Both the position numbers and the translations under genes were made by a program. A stretch of 64,000 nt of DNA from Jhaorihella thermophila (GTDB lineage: Bacteria > Pseudomonadota > Alphaproteobacteria > Rhodobacterales > Rhodobacteraceae), in the NCBI RefSeq assembly GCF_900108275.1, contig NZ_FNVD01000009.1, positions 62,001-126,000 of the forward strand, read 5' to 3'. Shown here piece after piece: positions 8,416 through 19,331 of the stretch. Each line of letters begins with the position of its first letter. Positions within the stretch are counted from its first letter, which is position 1. Under the pieces are notes generated by a model. That model made no database searches and was not told the origin of the DNA. It worked only from the letters and a program-made list of their open reading frames with translations.

Positions 8416-9287
8416 TGAAGATCGGTTTCATCGGGCTGGGCAACATGGGCGCGCCGATGGCCGCCAATCTGGCAAAGGCGGGCCACGAGGTGGTCGGATT
8501 CGACACCGCGGAGGTGTCGGTTGAAGGGGTGAAGATGGCCCCCAGCGCCGCCGACGCCGCCCGCGGCGCCGAGGTGGTCATCACCATGCTGCCAAACGGC
8601 GAGATCCTGCGCCGCGTCGCCGAAGAAATCATCCCGGCGATGGCGAAGGGCGCGGTCTTCGTGGACTGTTCCACCGTGGACGTGGACAGCGCCCGGGCGG
8701 TGGCGGAACAGGCCGAAAGGGCCGGGATTCTGGCGATGGATGCGCCCGTGTCCGGCGGGGTCGGCGGGGCCACGGCGGGCACGCTGACCTTCATGGCCGG
8801 CGGGCCGGAGGAGGCCTTCGAAAAGGTCAAGCCGCTCTTTGACATCATGGGGCAGAAGGCGGTGCATTGCGGCGGATCGGGGGCAGGCCAGGCCGCCAAG
8901 ATCTGCAACAACATGATCCTGGGCGTGACCATGATCGCCACCTGCGAGGCTTTTGCGCTGGCCGACAAGCTGGGGCTGGACCGGCAGAAGATGTTCGACG
9001 TGGTCAGCACCTCGTCGGGCTACAGCTGGTCGATGAATGCCTATTGCCCCGCCCCCGGCGTGGGTCCGCAATCGCCGGCCGACAACGGCTACAAACCCGG
9101 TTTCGCCGCCGATCTGATGCTCAAGGATCTGCGGCTGAGCCAGCAGGCTGCCGAAAGCGCCGATGCCGACACGCCGATGGGCCAGCGCGCGATGGAGCTT
9201 TACGCGCAGTTCGTCGAGCAGGAAGGCGGATCCGGCATGGATTTCAGCGCCATGCTGCCGCGGTTCGAAAAGCGCCATCGCGGCTGA
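8415..9287 (+). CDS. mmsB: 3-hydroxyisobutyrate dehydrogenase
   Basis: 290 residues. Rossmann motif IGFIGLGNMGAPMA at the N terminus, the substrate loop DAPVSGGVGGATAGTL, and the catalytic lysine in GAGQAAKICNNM. It oxidises 3-hydroxyisobutyrate to methylmalonate semialdehyde with NAD. It ends the three-gene valine operon; the semialdehyde dehydrogenase is not in this window. Confidence 0.92.
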   Translation: MKIGFIGLGNMGAPMAANLAKAGHEVVGFDTAEVSVEGVKMAPSAADAARGAEVVITMLPNGEILRRVAEEIIPAMAKGAVFVDCSTVDVDSARAVAEQAERAGILAMDAPVSGGVGGATAGTLTFMAGGPEEAFEKVKPLFDIMGQKAVHCGGSGAGQAAKICNNMILGVTMIATCEAFALADKLGLDRQKMFDVVSTSSGYSWSMNAYCPAPGVGPQSPADNGYKPGFAADLMLKDLRLSQQAAESADADTPMGQRAMELYAQFVEQEGGSGMDFSAMLPRFEKRHRG

Positions 9288-9345
9288 AGCGCGGGCGGAG
9301 CCCGCGCTGCCTCCGGCGGGAGTATTTGGAGCAAGATGAAGGCGC
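9288..9345 (+). repeat. Intergenic palindromic element, copy 4, directly after mmsB
   Basis: AGCGCGGGC-GGA-GCCCGCGCT forms a 9-bp hairpin that begins at the base after the mmsB stop. It is followed by CTCCGGCGGGAGTATTTGG and AGCAAGATGAAGG. The position argues for a role in ending or processing the operon transcript. Confidence 0.7.
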
Positions 9346-9640
9346 CGGCGCCGGTTGCCGGGCCTTGCGATTCGGTGCGGACGAGGCACACTGCGGGCAG
9401 GCGCGAGATTGATCGAGGAAGGCGAGGTTCCCGTCGGTCAGATAGCCCTTGCCGGTGGCCATCCGGAGCAGGTCCAAGGCGCGCCCGTTTTGTTCCTCGA
9501 CCACGACCGGTCCGTTTTGCCCGCCAGGGTGCGGCCGATTTCGCGCGGGAGGCGGTGCCGCGTATCTTGAAAACGCGCGCTATGGCGCCATATCGGAGTC
9601 GGGCAAATCGTCCCGATCAAGACGGCATGTGCAGAGTTAC
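9346..9640 (-). other. Gene-poor stretch with a possible coding remnant on the minus strand
   Basis: About 300 bases between mmsB and the DUF2892 gene. On the minus strand a frame without a clear start reads VVVEEQNGRALDLLRMATG and later SRACPQCASSAP, which looks protein-like (CPQC motif) and runs into copy 4 of the repeat. It could be the tail of a lost gene. I cannot assign it. Confidence 0.3.
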
Positions 9641-9653
9641 GGAGGATGTGGAA

Positions 9654-9881
9654 ATGTTCGACGTCAACACTGGTGTGCTGGATCGCGTGATCCGCGTGAT
9701 CGTGGGCCTCGTCATCGTGGCCGGGTTTTTCTACTTCACCGACTGGGCGTGGCGCTGGGTGTTCTGGCTGGGCCTGATCCCGGTCATCAGCGGCGCCGTG
9801 GGTTTCTGCCCGGTCTACAAGCTGTTCGGTTGGTCCACCAACCGCAAGCAGGGCGGACATGGCGGCACCGCCAAGGCCTGA
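9654..9881 (+). CDS. DUF2892 (YgaP-like) small membrane protein
   Basis: 75 residues from ATG 9654, chosen because GGAGG lies 8 bases upstream; an in-frame ATG at 9627 has no such site. Two membrane segments (VIRVIVGLVIVAGFFYF and WVFWLGLIPVISGAVGF) flank a short charged turn, followed by FCPVYKLFGWST, the DUF2892 signature. In other proteins the domain accompanies a rhodanese domain. Its role here is unknown. Confidence 0.85.
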   Translation: MFDVNTGVLDRVIRVIVGLVIVAGFFYFTDWAWRWVFWLGLIPVISGAVGFCPVYKLFGWSTNRKQGGHGGTAKA

Positions 9882-9898
9882 CCCGCAAGACCCGCGAA

Positions 9899-9922
9899 GG
9901 CCCGCCGCGATGGCGGGCCTTT
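9899..9922 (+). terminator. Terminator between the DUF2892 gene and uvrA (convergent)
   Basis: GGCCCGCC, a 5-base loop, GGCGGGCC, then TTT. The perfect 8-bp stem sits between two convergent genes and can serve both directions, although only the plus strand shows the T run. Confidence 0.75.
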
Positions 9923-9923
9923 C

Positions 9924-12782
9924 CTATTCCGCCGCCACCCGGCGCGCCGCCAGCATCTCTTTGAGGAAGCGCCCGGTGTGGCTGCGTTCGCATTCGGCCA
10001 CTTCCTCGGGCGTTCCGGCAACGACGATCTCGCCCCCGCCATCGCCGCCTTCGGGGCCGATGTCGATGATCCAGTCGGCGGTCTTGATGACGTCGAGATT
10101 GTGCTCGATCACCACCACGGTATTGCCCTGATCCACCAGTTCGTGCAGCACCTCCAGCAGCTTCTTGACGTCCTCGAAATGCAGCCCCGTGGTGGGTTCG
10201 TCGAGGATGTAGAGCGTCCGGCCCGTGGCGCGTCTGCTGAGTTCCTTGCTGAGCTTCACCCGCTGCGCCTCACCGCCCGACAGCGTGGTGGCCTGCTGGC
10301 CGACCTTGATGTAGTCCAGCCCCACCCGGTGCAGCGCGTCCATCTTGTCGCGGATCGATGGCACGGCCTTGAAGAACTCGCGCGCCTCTTCAACCGTCAT
10401 GTCAAGAACGTCCGCTATGCTTTTGCCCTTGAAGCGAATTTCAAGCGTCTCTCGGTTATAGCGCGCGCCCTTGCAGGTTTCGCAGGTGACATAGACATCC
10501 GGCAGAAAGTGCATCTCGATCTTGATCACGCCGTCGCCCTGGCAAGCCTCGCAGCGGCCGCCCTTGACGTTGAAGGAAAACCGCCCCGGCTTGTAGCCGC
10601 GCGCCTTGGCCTCGGGGAGCCCGGCGAACCAGTCGCGGATCGGCGTGAAGGCACCGGTATAGGTCGCCGGGTTCGATCGCGGCGTGCGGCCGATCGGGCG
10701 CTGGTCGATGTCGATCACCTTGTCGAGATGCTCCAGCCCCTTGATGGTTTCGCAGGGCGCCGGCGTCTGGCGCGCGCCGTTGAGCCGCATGGACGCGGTC
10801 TTGAACAGCGTCTCGATGGTCAGTGTGGACTTGCCTCCGCCCGAGACCCCGGTGACGCAGACGAACTTGCCCAGCGGAAACTCGGCGGTAACGTTTTTCA
10901 GGTTGTTGCCGGTGGCGCCGACTACGGTGACGGACTTGCCGTTGCCGGGCCGCCGCTCGGCCGGGATCGGGATCTCGCGCGCGCCCGACAGGTATTGCCC
11001 GGTGATCGAGGCCGGGTCGGCGGCGATCTGTTCCGGCGTGCCCTGCGCGACGACGCGACCGCCATGCACCCCCGCGCCGGGGCCGATGTCGAGCACGTAA
11101 TCGGCCTCGCGGATCGCCTCCTCGTCATGTTCCACGACGATCACCGTGTTGCCCTGATCGCGCAGGTTCTTCAGCGTCTGCAACAGCCGTCCGTTGTCGC
11201 GCTGATGCAGGCCGATGGAGGGTTCGTCCAGCACATAGAGCACCCCCGTCAGCCCCGACCCGATCTGGCTGGCCAGACGGATGCGCTGGCTTTCGCCGCC
11301 GCTTAATGTTCCGCTCGAACGGGACAGCGTAAGATATTCCAATCCCACGTTGTTCAAAAAACCCAGCCGCTCGCGGATTTCCTTCAGGATGGCGCGGGCG
11401 ATCTCGTTCCTCTGGGCTGACAGATGCTCCGGCACCTGTTCGATCCAGGCATAGGCTTCGCGGATCGACATCTCCGTGACCTGCCCGATATGCAGCCCGG
11501 CGATCCGGACTGCCAGCGCCTCGGGCCGCAGGCGATAGCCGCCGCAGGTGCCACAGGGGCGGTTGTTCTGATAGCGCTCGAATTCCTCGCGGATCCAGTT
11601 GCTGTCGGTTTCGCGATAGCGCCGCTCCATGTTCGGGATCACGCCCTCAAACACGCGGGTGACCTGATAGACGCGGCCGCCTTCGTCATAGCGGAACTTG
11701 ATTTCGTCGTCGCCCGAGCCGTAAAGGAACATCTTCCGCACCTTTTCGGGCAGATCCTTCCAGCGGGCGTTCTTGTCGAAACCGTAGTGGCGGGCGAGCG
11801 AGTCGATGGTCTGCAGGAAATAGGGCGACTTGCCCTTTCGCCAGGGCGCGATCGCCCCGTCCGCCACCCGCAGCGTGGCGTCCGGCACGACGAGGCGTTC
11901 GTCAAAGAACAGCTCCACCCCCAGCCCGTCGCAATCCGGACAGGCGCCGAAGGGGGCGTTGAAGGAAAACAGCCGCGGCTCGATCTCGGGGATGGTGAAG
12001 CCGCTGACCGGGCAGGCGAAGTTTTCGCTGAAGGTGATGCGTTCGGGGTCGCCCTCGCGCGGGGCGGTTTCCAGCACTGCGATCCCATCGGCCAGATCCA
12101 GCGCGGTGCGCAGACTGTCGGCCAGCCGTGTCTCCATGCCGGGGCGGACCACGATCCGGTCCACCACCACGTCGATATCGTGGCGGAATTTCTTGTCCAG
12201 AACGGGCGGTTCGTCCAGCTCGTGGAATTGCCCGTCCACCTTGACCCGCTGAAAGCCCTGCTTGCGCAGCTCCAGGAACTCCTTGCGGTACTCCCCCTTG
12301 CGGTCGCGCACGATGGGGGCCAGCAGATAGGCGCGGGTGCCCTCCTCCAGCCCCATGATCCGGTCCACCATGTCCTGCACCTGCTGCGCCTCGATCGGCA
12401 GGCCGGTGGCCGGCGAATAGGGCGTGCCGGCGCGGGCGAACAGAAGCCGCAGATAGTCGTAGATCTCGGTGACGGTGCCGACGGTGGAGCGGGGGTTCTT
12501 GGAGGTGGTCTTTTGCTCGATCGAGATTGCCGGGGACAGGCCGGTGATATGGTCCACGTCCGGCTTTTCCATCATGTCAAGGAATTGCCGCGCATAGGCC
12601 GAGAGCGATTCGACATAGCGCCGCTGGCCCTCGGCATAGATCGTGTCGAAGGCGAGACTCGACTTGCCCGAGCCGCTGAGGCCGGTGATCACCACCAGCT
12701 CGTCCCGCGGGATATCGACGTCGATCCCCTTGAGATTGTGTTCGCGCGCGCCGCGCACTTCGATCTTTTTCAACTCAGCCAT
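9924..12782 (-). CDS. uvrA: UvrABC excinuclease subunit A
   Basis: 952 residues, the usual UvrA length. Two ABC ATPase modules: Walker [11 protein letters not shown] near residue 36 and GVSGGGKST in the second half; ABC signatures [12 protein letters not shown] and [12 protein letters not shown]; Walker [14 protein letters not shown] and [12 protein letters not shown]. Zinc-binding cysteine pairs are visible in [13 protein letters not shown] and [14 protein letters not shown]. It recognises bulky DNA lesions and loads UvrB. A LexA box lies 65 bases upstream. Confidence 0.97.
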   Translation of the reverse strand: MAELKKIEVRGAREHNLKGIDVDIPRDELVVITGLSGSGKSSLAFDTIYAEGQRRYVESLSAYARQFLDMMEKPDVDHITGLSPAISIEQKTTSKNPRSTVGTVTEIYDYLRLLFARAGTPYSPATGLPIEAQQVQDMVDRIMGLEEGTRAYLLAPIVRDRKGEYRKEFLELRKQGFQRVKVDGQFHELDEPPVLDKKFRHDIDVVVDRIVVRPGMETRLADSLRTALDLADGIAVLETAPREGDPERITFSENFACPVSGFTIPEIEPRLFSFNAPFGACPDCDGLGVELFFDERLVVPDATLRVADGAIAPWRKGKSPYFLQTIDSLARHYGFDKNARWKDLPEKVRKMFLYGSGDDEIKFRYDEGGRVYQVTRVFEGVIPNMERRYRETDSNWIREEFERYQNNRPCGTCGGYRLRPEALAVRIAGLHIGQVTEMSIREAYAWIEQVPEHLSAQRNEIARAILKEIRERLGFLNNVGLEYLTLSRSSGTLSGGESQRIRLASQIGSGLTGVLYVLDEPSIGLHQRDNGRLLQTLKNLRDQGNTVIVVEHDEEAIREADYVLDIGPGAGVHGGRVVAQGTPEQIAADPASITGQYLSGAREIPIPAERRPGNGKSVTVVGATGNNLKNVTAEFPLGKFVCVTGVSGGGKSTLTIETLFKTASMRLNGARQTPAPCETIKGLEHLDKVIDIDQRPIGRTPRSNPATYTGAFTPIRDWFAGLPEAKARGYKPGRFSFNVKGGRCEACQGDGVIKIEMHFLPDVYVTCETCKGARYNRETLEIRFKGKSIADVLDMTVEEAREFFKAVPSIRDKMDALHRVGLDYIKVGQQATTLSGGEAQRVKLSKELSRRATGRTLYILDEPTTGLHFEDVKKLLEVLHELVDQGNTVVVIEHNLDVIKTADWIIDIGPEGGDGGGEIVVAGTPEEVAECERSHTGRFLKEMLAARRVAAE

Positions 12783-12846
12783 TCCAGCCCCCGCACAAGT
12801 GGTTAAGAAATAGTCGAGCCGCGCCGAGTCTCCAACCGCAAAATGG

Positions 12847-12861
12847 GAACATTGCGGGAAC
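12847..12861 (-). promoter_or_regulatory. LexA (SOS) box upstream of uvrA
   Basis: GAAC at 12847-12850, seven bases, then GAAC at 12858-12861. This is exactly the alphaproteobacterial LexA operator (GTTC-N7-GTTC on the other strand). It lies 65 bases from the uvrA start and just outside the promoter of the divergent rhodanese gene. Confidence 0.8.
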
Positions 12862-12885
12862 GCGACGAAATTCCCCCGGGCGCAA

Positions 12886-12913
12886 TTGTATTCCGATTCA
12901 CGAATGTTATATT
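12886..12913 (+). promoter_or_regulatory. Putative sigma-70 promoter of the rhodanese gene
   Basis: TTGTAT (12886-12891) and TATATT (12908-12913) are separated by 16 bases. The start codon lies about 30 bases downstream with CAGGAG in between. Confidence 0.5.
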
Positions 12914-12944
12914 CTGCCCGAGGTCAAACAGGAGAATGAGACAC

Positions 12945-13304
12945 ATGTTTTTCATGCGCAAGCCGCAGCCAGCCGCCGGCATGAGCCCGCAGGATGCCGT
13001 GCAGGCCGCGAAAGAGGACAAGGTCACGCTGATCGACGTGCGCGAGCACAACGAAGTGGCGATGTCGGGCAAGGCCAAGGGCGCGCTGCATATCCCGCTG
13101 ATGCGGCTGCGCGACATGGCCGATCCGCGCCACCCCGACTTCCACCCCGCGCTGGAAACAGCCGGCAGCATCGCCGTCTACTGCGCCAGCGGGGCGCGGT
13201 CCCATCATGCACGGGAATTGCTGCGTCAGATGGGCTATGACGACGTGCACAATATCGGCGGGCTGGGCCACTGGGTGCAGGCCGGGGGCGAGCTGGAGCG
13301 CTGA
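12945..13304 (+). CDS. Single-domain rhodanese-like protein
   Basis: 119 residues from ATG 12945 behind AGGAGAA. The rhodanese signatures are VTLIDVREHNE near the N terminus and the active loop YCASGARSHHA, whose cysteine is the expected persulfide carrier. NIGGLGHWVQAGG closes the domain. Sulfur transfer or sulfide handling is likely; the acceptor is unknown. An in-frame extension upstream lacks a ribosome site. Confidence 0.88.
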   Translation: MFFMRKPQPAAGMSPQDAVQAAKEDKVTLIDVREHNEVAMSGKAKGALHIPLMRLRDMADPRHPDFHPALETAGSIAVYCASGARSHHARELLRQMGYDDVHNIGGLGHWVQAGGELER

Positions 13305-13350
13305 GCGCCCTGCCGATCGGGGGCGTGGCACGAACAGCTGCGGTTCAGGC

Positions 13351-13417
13351 AGGGGGCGCTGCCCCCTCTGGGCCTGCGGCCCATTCACCCCCGGGGTATT
13401 TCCGACCAGAAAGAAAC
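13351..13417 (+). repeat. Intergenic palindromic element, copy 5
   Basis: AGGGGGCGCTGCCCCCT palindrome, GGGCCTGCGGCCC palindrome, then CCCCCGGGGTATTTCC and a diverged tail (GACCAGAAAGAAAC). It lies between the convergent rhodanese and aminotransferase genes. Confidence 0.7.
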
Positions 13418-13456
13418 AGAGGCGGGGCGGGCGGTGTGTTCCGGGACCGCCACGCC

Positions 13457-14584
13457 TTACAGCACCTGATCGACCACCCGTTTCAGCCGCGCGATGGTGC
13501 CCTCCACGTCGTAGAGCTTGTCGAGCCCGAACAGGCCGATGCGGAAGGTGCGGAAATCTTCCGGTTCGTCGCATTGCAGCGGCACGCCGGCGGCGATCTG
13601 CATGCCCAGCGCTGCGAATTTCGATCCGTTCTGGATCTCGGGGTCGTCCGTGTAGCTCACCACCACGCCCGGCGCGCCAAAGCCTTCGGCGGCGACCGAT
13701 ACCACGCCCTTGTCCGCCAGCATGGCCCGCACCCCGTTGCCCAGCGCCCATTGTGCCTCGCGCAGGCGTTCGAACCCGTATTCTCGGGTCTCGGCCATGG
13801 TGTCGCGGAACTGGCGCAGCGCATCGGTGGGCATGGTGGCGTGATAGGCGTGGCCGCCCGTTTCGTAGGCGGCCATGATCTGCCGCCACTTCTTGAGGTC
13901 CAGCGCGAAGCTGTCGCTCTCGGTCTCTTCCAGATGCGCGGCACCGCGATCGGACAGCATCACGAGACCTGCGCTGGGCGAAGAGCTCCATCCCTTTTGC
14001 GGCGCGCTGATCAGCACGTCCACGCCGGTTTTCGCCATGTCCACCCAGACTGCGCCGCTGGCGATGCAGTCCAGCACCATGAGCGCGCCCACCTCATGCG
14101 CAGCCGCGGCAACGGCGGCCACATAGTCGTCGGGCAGAATCACCCCGGCGGCGGTTTCCACATGCGGAGCGAACACCACGTCGGGCCGGCGGGCGCGGAT
14201 CGCTTCGACCACTTCCTCGACCGGCGCGGGCGCGAATGGACGCGGCGCGGCATTGCCCACCTGGCGGGCCTTCATCACCGTCGCGGTGGCGGCGATCCCG
14301 CCGGTCTCGACGATCTGGCTCCAGCGGTAGGAAAACCAGCCGTTGCGCACCACCAGCACGTCGCGCCCCCGCGCGAACTGCCGGGCCACGGATTCCATCG
14401 CGTAGGTGCCGCCGCCGGGCACCAGCGCCACGGCCTGCGCATTGTAGACTTCGCGCAGCATCGACGAGATGTCCCGCATCACCTGCTGGAACGCCTTTGA
14501 CATGTGGTTCAGCGACCGGTCGGTGAACACGACCGAGAATTCCTCGAGCCCCTCGGGGTCCACGGTGTCGAGCAATGCGGGCAT
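13457..14584 (-). CDS. Class V aminotransferase (alanine/serine-glyoxylate type)
   Basis: 375 residues from the ATG at 14584, preceded by AAGGAGA; eight further codons upstream are in frame but unsupported. PLP-fold features include LVPGGGTYAMESVARQF, HVETAAGVILP, LDCIASGAVW and the likely PLP lysine in LISAPQKGWSSS. The pattern fits the class V group (PF00266) around alanine-glyoxylate and serine-glyoxylate transaminases. The exact substrate cannot be settled from sequence alone. Confidence 0.82.
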   Translation of the reverse strand: MPALLDTVDPEGLEEFSVVFTDRSLNHMSKAFQQVMRDISSMLREVYNAQAVALVPGGGTYAMESVARQFARGRDVLVVRNGWFSYRWSQIVETGGIAATATVMKARQVGNAAPRPFAPAPVEEVVEAIRARRPDVVFAPHVETAAGVILPDDYVAAVAAAAHEVGALMVLDCIASGAVWVDMAKTGVDVLISAPQKGWSSSPSAGLVMLSDRGAAHLEETESDSFALDLKKWRQIMAAYETGGHAYHATMPTDALRQFRDTMAETREYGFERLREAQWALGNGVRAMLADKGVVSVAAEGFGAPGVVVSYTDDPEIQNGSKFAALGMQIAAGVPLQCDEPEDFRTFRIGLFGLDKLYDVEGTIARLKRVVDQVL

Positions 14585-14667
14585 TGTTGGTCTCCTTCCG
14601 GTTTCCATCCGGTGATAGCGCGGGGATGCGGGACTGGCAAAACCTGAATCGGGGCCGATTGCCGCCC

Positions 14668-15150
14668 CTACCCGATCGGGCCGGGCCGGCGCTCCTCGCT
14701 CAGCAGGACGTTGGCCTCGACATCGCCGGCCCCTGGCAGAGTCATGATGCGCCGCCGCAGGACGCGCTCGAAATCCGGCAGATCGCGGGCCACCACCCGC
14801 AGGCGATAGTCGTAGATGCCCAGCACATGCTCGACCGTCTGCACCTCGGGGATCGCGGAGACCGCGCGTTCGAAATCCTCCAGGCTCACCCGCCCCTTGC
14901 GCGCGAGCTTCACCCCGAGGAACACGGTGACGCCGAACCCCAGCGCCTCGCGGTCCAGCCGCAGCCGGCGCCCGGCGATCACGCCCGCCTCCTCCAGCCG
15001 CCGGATCCGCCGCCAGGTTGCGGGTTGCGACAGGTCCAGCTTTCGCCCCAGCGCGCCGGCGCTCTGCGTTGCATCGCGGGCCAGTTCGCGCAGGATGCGG
15101 CGGTCGATGTCGTCCAGCGCGATCGTCCGGTCGTTCGGGTGGGCAGTCAT
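14668..15150 (-). CDS. Lrp/AsnC family regulator (second of a pair)
   Basis: 160 residues. N-terminal helix-turn-helix (LDDIDRRILRELARDATQSAGALGRKLDLSQPATWRRIRRL), then the RAM ligand-binding domain with VLGIYDYRLRVVARDLPDF. Its ATG overlaps the stop of the upstream Lrp gene (ATGA), so the pair is co-transcribed. The effector is unknown, but the pair is divergent from ilvC, which suggests branched-chain amino acid control. Confidence 0.88.
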   Translation of the reverse strand: MTAHPNDRTIALDDIDRRILRELARDATQSAGALGRKLDLSQPATWRRIRRLEEAGVIAGRRLRLDREALGFGVTVFLGVKLARKGRVSLEDFERAVSAIPEVQTVEHVLGIYDYRLRVVARDLPDFERVLRRRIMTLPGAGDVEANVLLSEERRPGPIG

Positions 15151-15629
15151 ACCGGCAGCACCTCGTCGCTCTTGACCCGCGACAAATGCATCAGCGGTTC
15201 GATCTCGGCGATGTGCGGCAGTGTCAGGATCCGGTCGCGGTAGAGCTGCTGGTAATGCCCCATGTCCCGCGCGATCACCGCCAGCCGCACGTCCACCCGC
15301 CCCAGGAAGGTCTGGATCTCCAGCACCTCGGGAATCTCGCGCGCCGCGGTGATGAACTCGTCAAAGGCGCGGGGCTGGGTCTTGTCCAGCGTGAACCGCA
15401 GGCTCACTTCGACCGTGTATCCCAGCGCCGCCCAGTCGATCACCGCCTCCTGCGCGCGGATGATCCCCGCCTCCTGCATCCGCTCCAGACGCCGCCAGCA
15501 GGTCGCGGGCGTCACCCCTGCCCGCTCGGCCAGCCCCGCCGTGGTCAGTCGCGGGTCCGCCTGGAACTGGCGCAGGATCCGCCGATCCGTGTCATCAAGA
15601 ATGATTTTTTCGATCAACTCAAATCTCAC
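15147..15629 (-). CDS. Lrp/AsnC family regulator (first of a pair)
   Basis: 160 residues from a GTG at 15629. A longer in-frame start at 15743 would run through the ilvC promoter and adds a non-Lrp-like sequence, so the GTG is preferred; the resulting length equals that of its paralogue. It has LDDTDRRILRQFQADPRLTTAGLAERAGVTPATCWRR (HTH) and a RAM domain with FLGRVDVRLAVIARDM. The two may form heteromers. Divergent from ilvC with a 112-base gap. Confidence 0.85.
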   Translation of the reverse strand: MRFELIEKIILDDTDRRILRQFQADPRLTTAGLAERAGVTPATCWRRLERMQEAGIIRAQEAVIDWAALGYTVEVSLRFTLDKTQPRAFDEFITAAREIPEVLEIQTFLGRVDVRLAVIARDMGHYQQLYRDRILTLPHIAEIEPLMHLSRVKSDEVLPV

Positions 15630-15654
15630 GAATGATGCTTCTTTCTGGTCATAA

Positions 15655-16764
<1,110 letters not shown>

Positions 16765-16789
16765 TCATTCGCGACGGATCTTGAAATGC

Positions 16790-16823
16790 CAGGGCCCCGG
16801 GGCGAACGCGCCGGGGTCCTTTG
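16790..16823 (+). terminator. Terminator after ilvC
   Basis: GGCCCCGG, a loop of about 10 bases, CCGGGGTCC, then TTT. Located 26 bases after the ilvC stop. Confidence 0.7.
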
Positions 16824-16862
16824 CATTTCCCGGACGTTGCTGCGATCGCAGTCGAGTGACGT

Positions 16863-16951
16863 TTCGGATCGCTTGCGCGATCCGACCGATGCGAGGGGGC
16901 GCTGCCCCCTCGCGCTCCCCCGGAGTATTTTCCGGCAAGATGAAGAACGGG
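16863..16951 (+). repeat. Intergenic palindromic element, copy 6 (full form)
   Basis: Three modules as in copy 2: hairpin CGGATCGC-TTGC-GCGATCCG, hairpin GCGAGGGGGC/GCCCCCTCGC, then GCTCCCCCGGAGTATTTT and CCGGCAAGATGAAGAACG. The hairpin stems differ in sequence between copies 2 and 6, yet pairing is kept, which argues that structure is selected. Confidence 0.78.
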
Positions 16952-16976
16952 GAGCGCCGCGTACCGTCGTTGCGAT

Positions 16977-18323
16977 TCAGGCGTTCACGGCCCGCTGCAC
17001 GGCCTCGACCACGCTGTCGACCGCGCGCGTCAGAAGGGCGTCGTCCTCGGCCTCCGCCATCACGCGGATCAGGGGTTCGGTCCCCGATTTGCGGATCAGA
17101 AGCCGCCCGCTCCCGTTCAGGACTGCCTCGGCCTCGGCAATGGCGGCCTGAACCGTCGAGGTCTCGAGCGGCGACTGGCCGGTTTCATAGCGGACATTCT
17201 TCAGCATCTGCGGCACCGGCTCGAACTGGCGCACCAGTTCGCTGGCGCGGCGGCCGCTGCGGGCCATCTCGGCCAGGAAATGCAGCCCTGCCATCAGCCC
17301 GTCGCCCGTCGTGGCGTGATCGGTCATCACGATATGGCCGGATTGCTCGCCGCCCAGGTTGAATCCGCCCTGACGCATCCGTTCCACCACGTAGCGGTCG
17401 CCGACGGCGGTGCGTTCCAGCCGCAGGCCGCGCGCGGACAGGAACCGTTCCAGCCCGAGATTGGACATCACCGTTGCCACCAGCGCGCCACCCGCGAGCC
17501 GCCCGTCCTCGGCCCAGCGCGCGGCAAGCAGCGCCATGAGCTGATCGCCATCCGCGACCGCGCCATGTTCGTCGATCAGGATCACGCGGTCCGCGTCGCC
17601 GTCGAGGCAGATGCCGACATCCGCGCCATGCGCGATCACCGTTTCGGCAGCCATCTGCGGCTCGGTCGAGCCGCAGCCGCGGTTGATGTTGAGACCGTCC
17701 GGCGAGGTCCCGACCGGGATCACCTCGGCCCCCAGCTCCCACAGCACCTCGGGCGCGGCGCGCCAGGCCGCCCCGTTGGCGCAGTCTACAACGACCTTGA
17801 TCCCTTCGAGCCACAGCCCCCGCGGCAGAGATGCCTTGAGCCGTTCGCCGTAGCGGAACCGCGCGTCGTCGATCCGCTTGGCCCGGCCGATATTGGCCGG
17901 CTGCGCGGGCTCGACCCCGTTTTCCACCAACGCCTCGATCTCGAGCTCGGCCCGGTCGGACAGCTTGAACCCGTCGGGGCCGAAGAACTTGATCCCGTTG
18001 TCCTCGGCCGGGTTGTGGCTGGCCGAGATCATCACCCCCAGATCCGCCCGCATAGACCGGGTCATCAGCCCCACGCAGGGCGTGGGCACCGGGCCCAGCA
18101 GCAGCACGTTCATGCCCGTCGAGGTCAGCCCCGCGGTCAGCGCGCTTTCCAGCATGTAGCCCGAAAGCCGCGTGTCCTTGCCGATCACGACCCGGTGCAC
18201 GCCGGTCGCGTCACGGCGGAAATAGCGCCCCACGGCAGCGCCGATCTTCAAGGCGGTTTCGGCCGTCATGGGATCGGTGTTCGCGGTGCCGCGCACCCCG
18301 TCGGTTCCAAACAGTTTCTTCAT
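16977..18323 (-). CDS. glmM: Phosphoglucosamine mutase
   Basis: 448 residues. Start [12 protein letters not shown], phosphoserine loop [19 protein letters not shown], metal loop [13 protein letters not shown], sugar loop GGEQSGHIV, phosphate-binding [12 protein letters not shown]. It interconverts glucosamine-6- and glucosamine-1-phosphate for peptidoglycan and LPS. It starts 9 bases after folP and ends the folB-folP-glmM unit. Confidence 0.96.
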   Translation of the reverse strand: MKKLFGTDGVRGTANTDPMTAETALKIGAAVGRYFRRDATGVHRVVIGKDTRLSGYMLESALTAGLTSTGMNVLLLGPVPTPCVGLMTRSMRADLGVMISASHNPAEDNGIKFFGPDGFKLSDRAELEIEALVENGVEPAQPANIGRAKRIDDARFRYGERLKASLPRGLWLEGIKVVVDCANGAAWRAAPEVLWELGAEVIPVGTSPDGLNINRGCGSTEPQMAAETVIAHGADVGICLDGDADRVILIDEHGAVADGDQLMALLAARWAEDGRLAGGALVATVMSNLGLERFLSARGLRLERTAVGDRYVVERMRQGGFNLGGEQSGHIVMTDHATTGDGLMAGLHFLAEMARSGRRASELVRQFEPVPQMLKNVRYETGQSPLETSTVQAAIAEAEAVLNGSGRLLIRKSGTEPLIRVMAEAEDDALLTRAVDSVVEAVQRAVNA

Positions 18324-18332
18324 CTCAATCCC

Positions 18333-19331
18333 TCAGCGCACCGCCTGCCACAGCCGGATGGCCTGGGCGGTTTCTGCAACATCATGCACCCGAAGGATTT
18401 GCACGCCTTGAGCCAGCCCCGCAAGCCCCACCGCGATGGATCCCGGCGCGCGGGCATCGGCGCGCGGTTCCTTGCCGATATCGCCGATGAAGCGCTTGCG
18501 CGACACCCCCAGCAGAATCGCGCAACCGATCCCGTGAAACACCGACAGGTTGCGCAACAGTGCAAGGTTGTGGTCCTGCGTCTTGCCGAAGCCGATGCCG
18601 GGGTCGATCACGATCCGCGCGCGCGGGATGCCCGCCCGTTCCAGCGCCGTGACCCGGCCGGCGAGAAAGTCGTAGACGTCCAGCACGACGTCGTCATAGG
18701 TCGGGTTCAGCTGCATGGTTTCGGGGTCGCCCTGGCTGTGCATCACGCAGACCGGCACCGCCCGGTCCGCGCAAAGCGGGGCAAGCGCGGGGTCGAAGGT
18801 GAACCCGGCAACGTCGTTCACCAGATGCGCGCCGGCCTCCAGCGCAGCCGCGGCGACGGCGGCCTTGCGCGTGTCGATGGAAATTGGCGTGTCCGTCTGC
18901 GCCGCCAGCGCCCGGATCACCGGGGCGGTGCGGGCGATTTCTTCGTCCTCGGGCACCAGCGCCGCGCCGGGGCGGGTGGATTCGCCCCCCACGTCGATGA
19001 TGGCGGCGCCGGCCTCGATCATCGCACGCGCCGCCGCCAGCGCGGCGTCAGGCGCATTGTGGCGGCCCCCGTCGGAAAAGCTGTCGGGGGTGACGTTGAG
19101 GATCCCCATGATCTGCGGACGCGTCATCTCCAGCCCCGCCACCGGCGCGCGCGGCGCGGTCAGGCGCTCAAGCTGCGCGGGCGGGATGTCTTTTGCGGGC
19201 ACGATTTCTCCCCGCCGGTCGCGGCCCAGCCGCTCGGCATGGGTGAACCACAGCGGCCCTCCGGCCAGGGGCGTCGCGCCCTCGGGCCGGACCGCGCCGC
19301 CTTGAACCAACGGACGGTAACAGTCTGTCAC
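18333..19331 (-). CDS. folP: Dihydropteroate synthase
   Basis: 332 residues from a GTG at 19331 that overlaps the folB stop by 4 bases; the frame stays open upstream but overlaps folB. The DHPS signatures are MGILNVTPDSFSDGG, DVGGESTRPGA, ISIDTRKAAVA, DPGIGFGKT and GVSRKRFIGD. The first ~90 residues precede the TIM barrel and are not recognised. It condenses p-aminobenzoate with hydroxymethyl-dihydropterin diphosphate. Confidence 0.94.
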   Translation of the reverse strand: MTDCYRPLVQGGAVRPEGATPLAGGPLWFTHAERLGRDRRGEIVPAKDIPPAQLERLTAPRAPVAGLEMTRPQIMGILNVTPDSFSDGGRHNAPDAALAAARAMIEAGAAIIDVGGESTRPGAALVPEDEEIARTAPVIRALAAQTDTPISIDTRKAAVAAAALEAGAHLVNDVAGFTFDPALAPLCADRAVPVCVMHSQGDPETMQLNPTYDDVVLDVYDFLAGRVTALERAGIPRARIVIDPGIGFGKTQDHNLALLRNLSVFHGIGCAILLGVSRKRFIGDIGKEPRADARAPGSIAVGLAGLAQGVQILRVHDVAETAQAIRLWQAVR

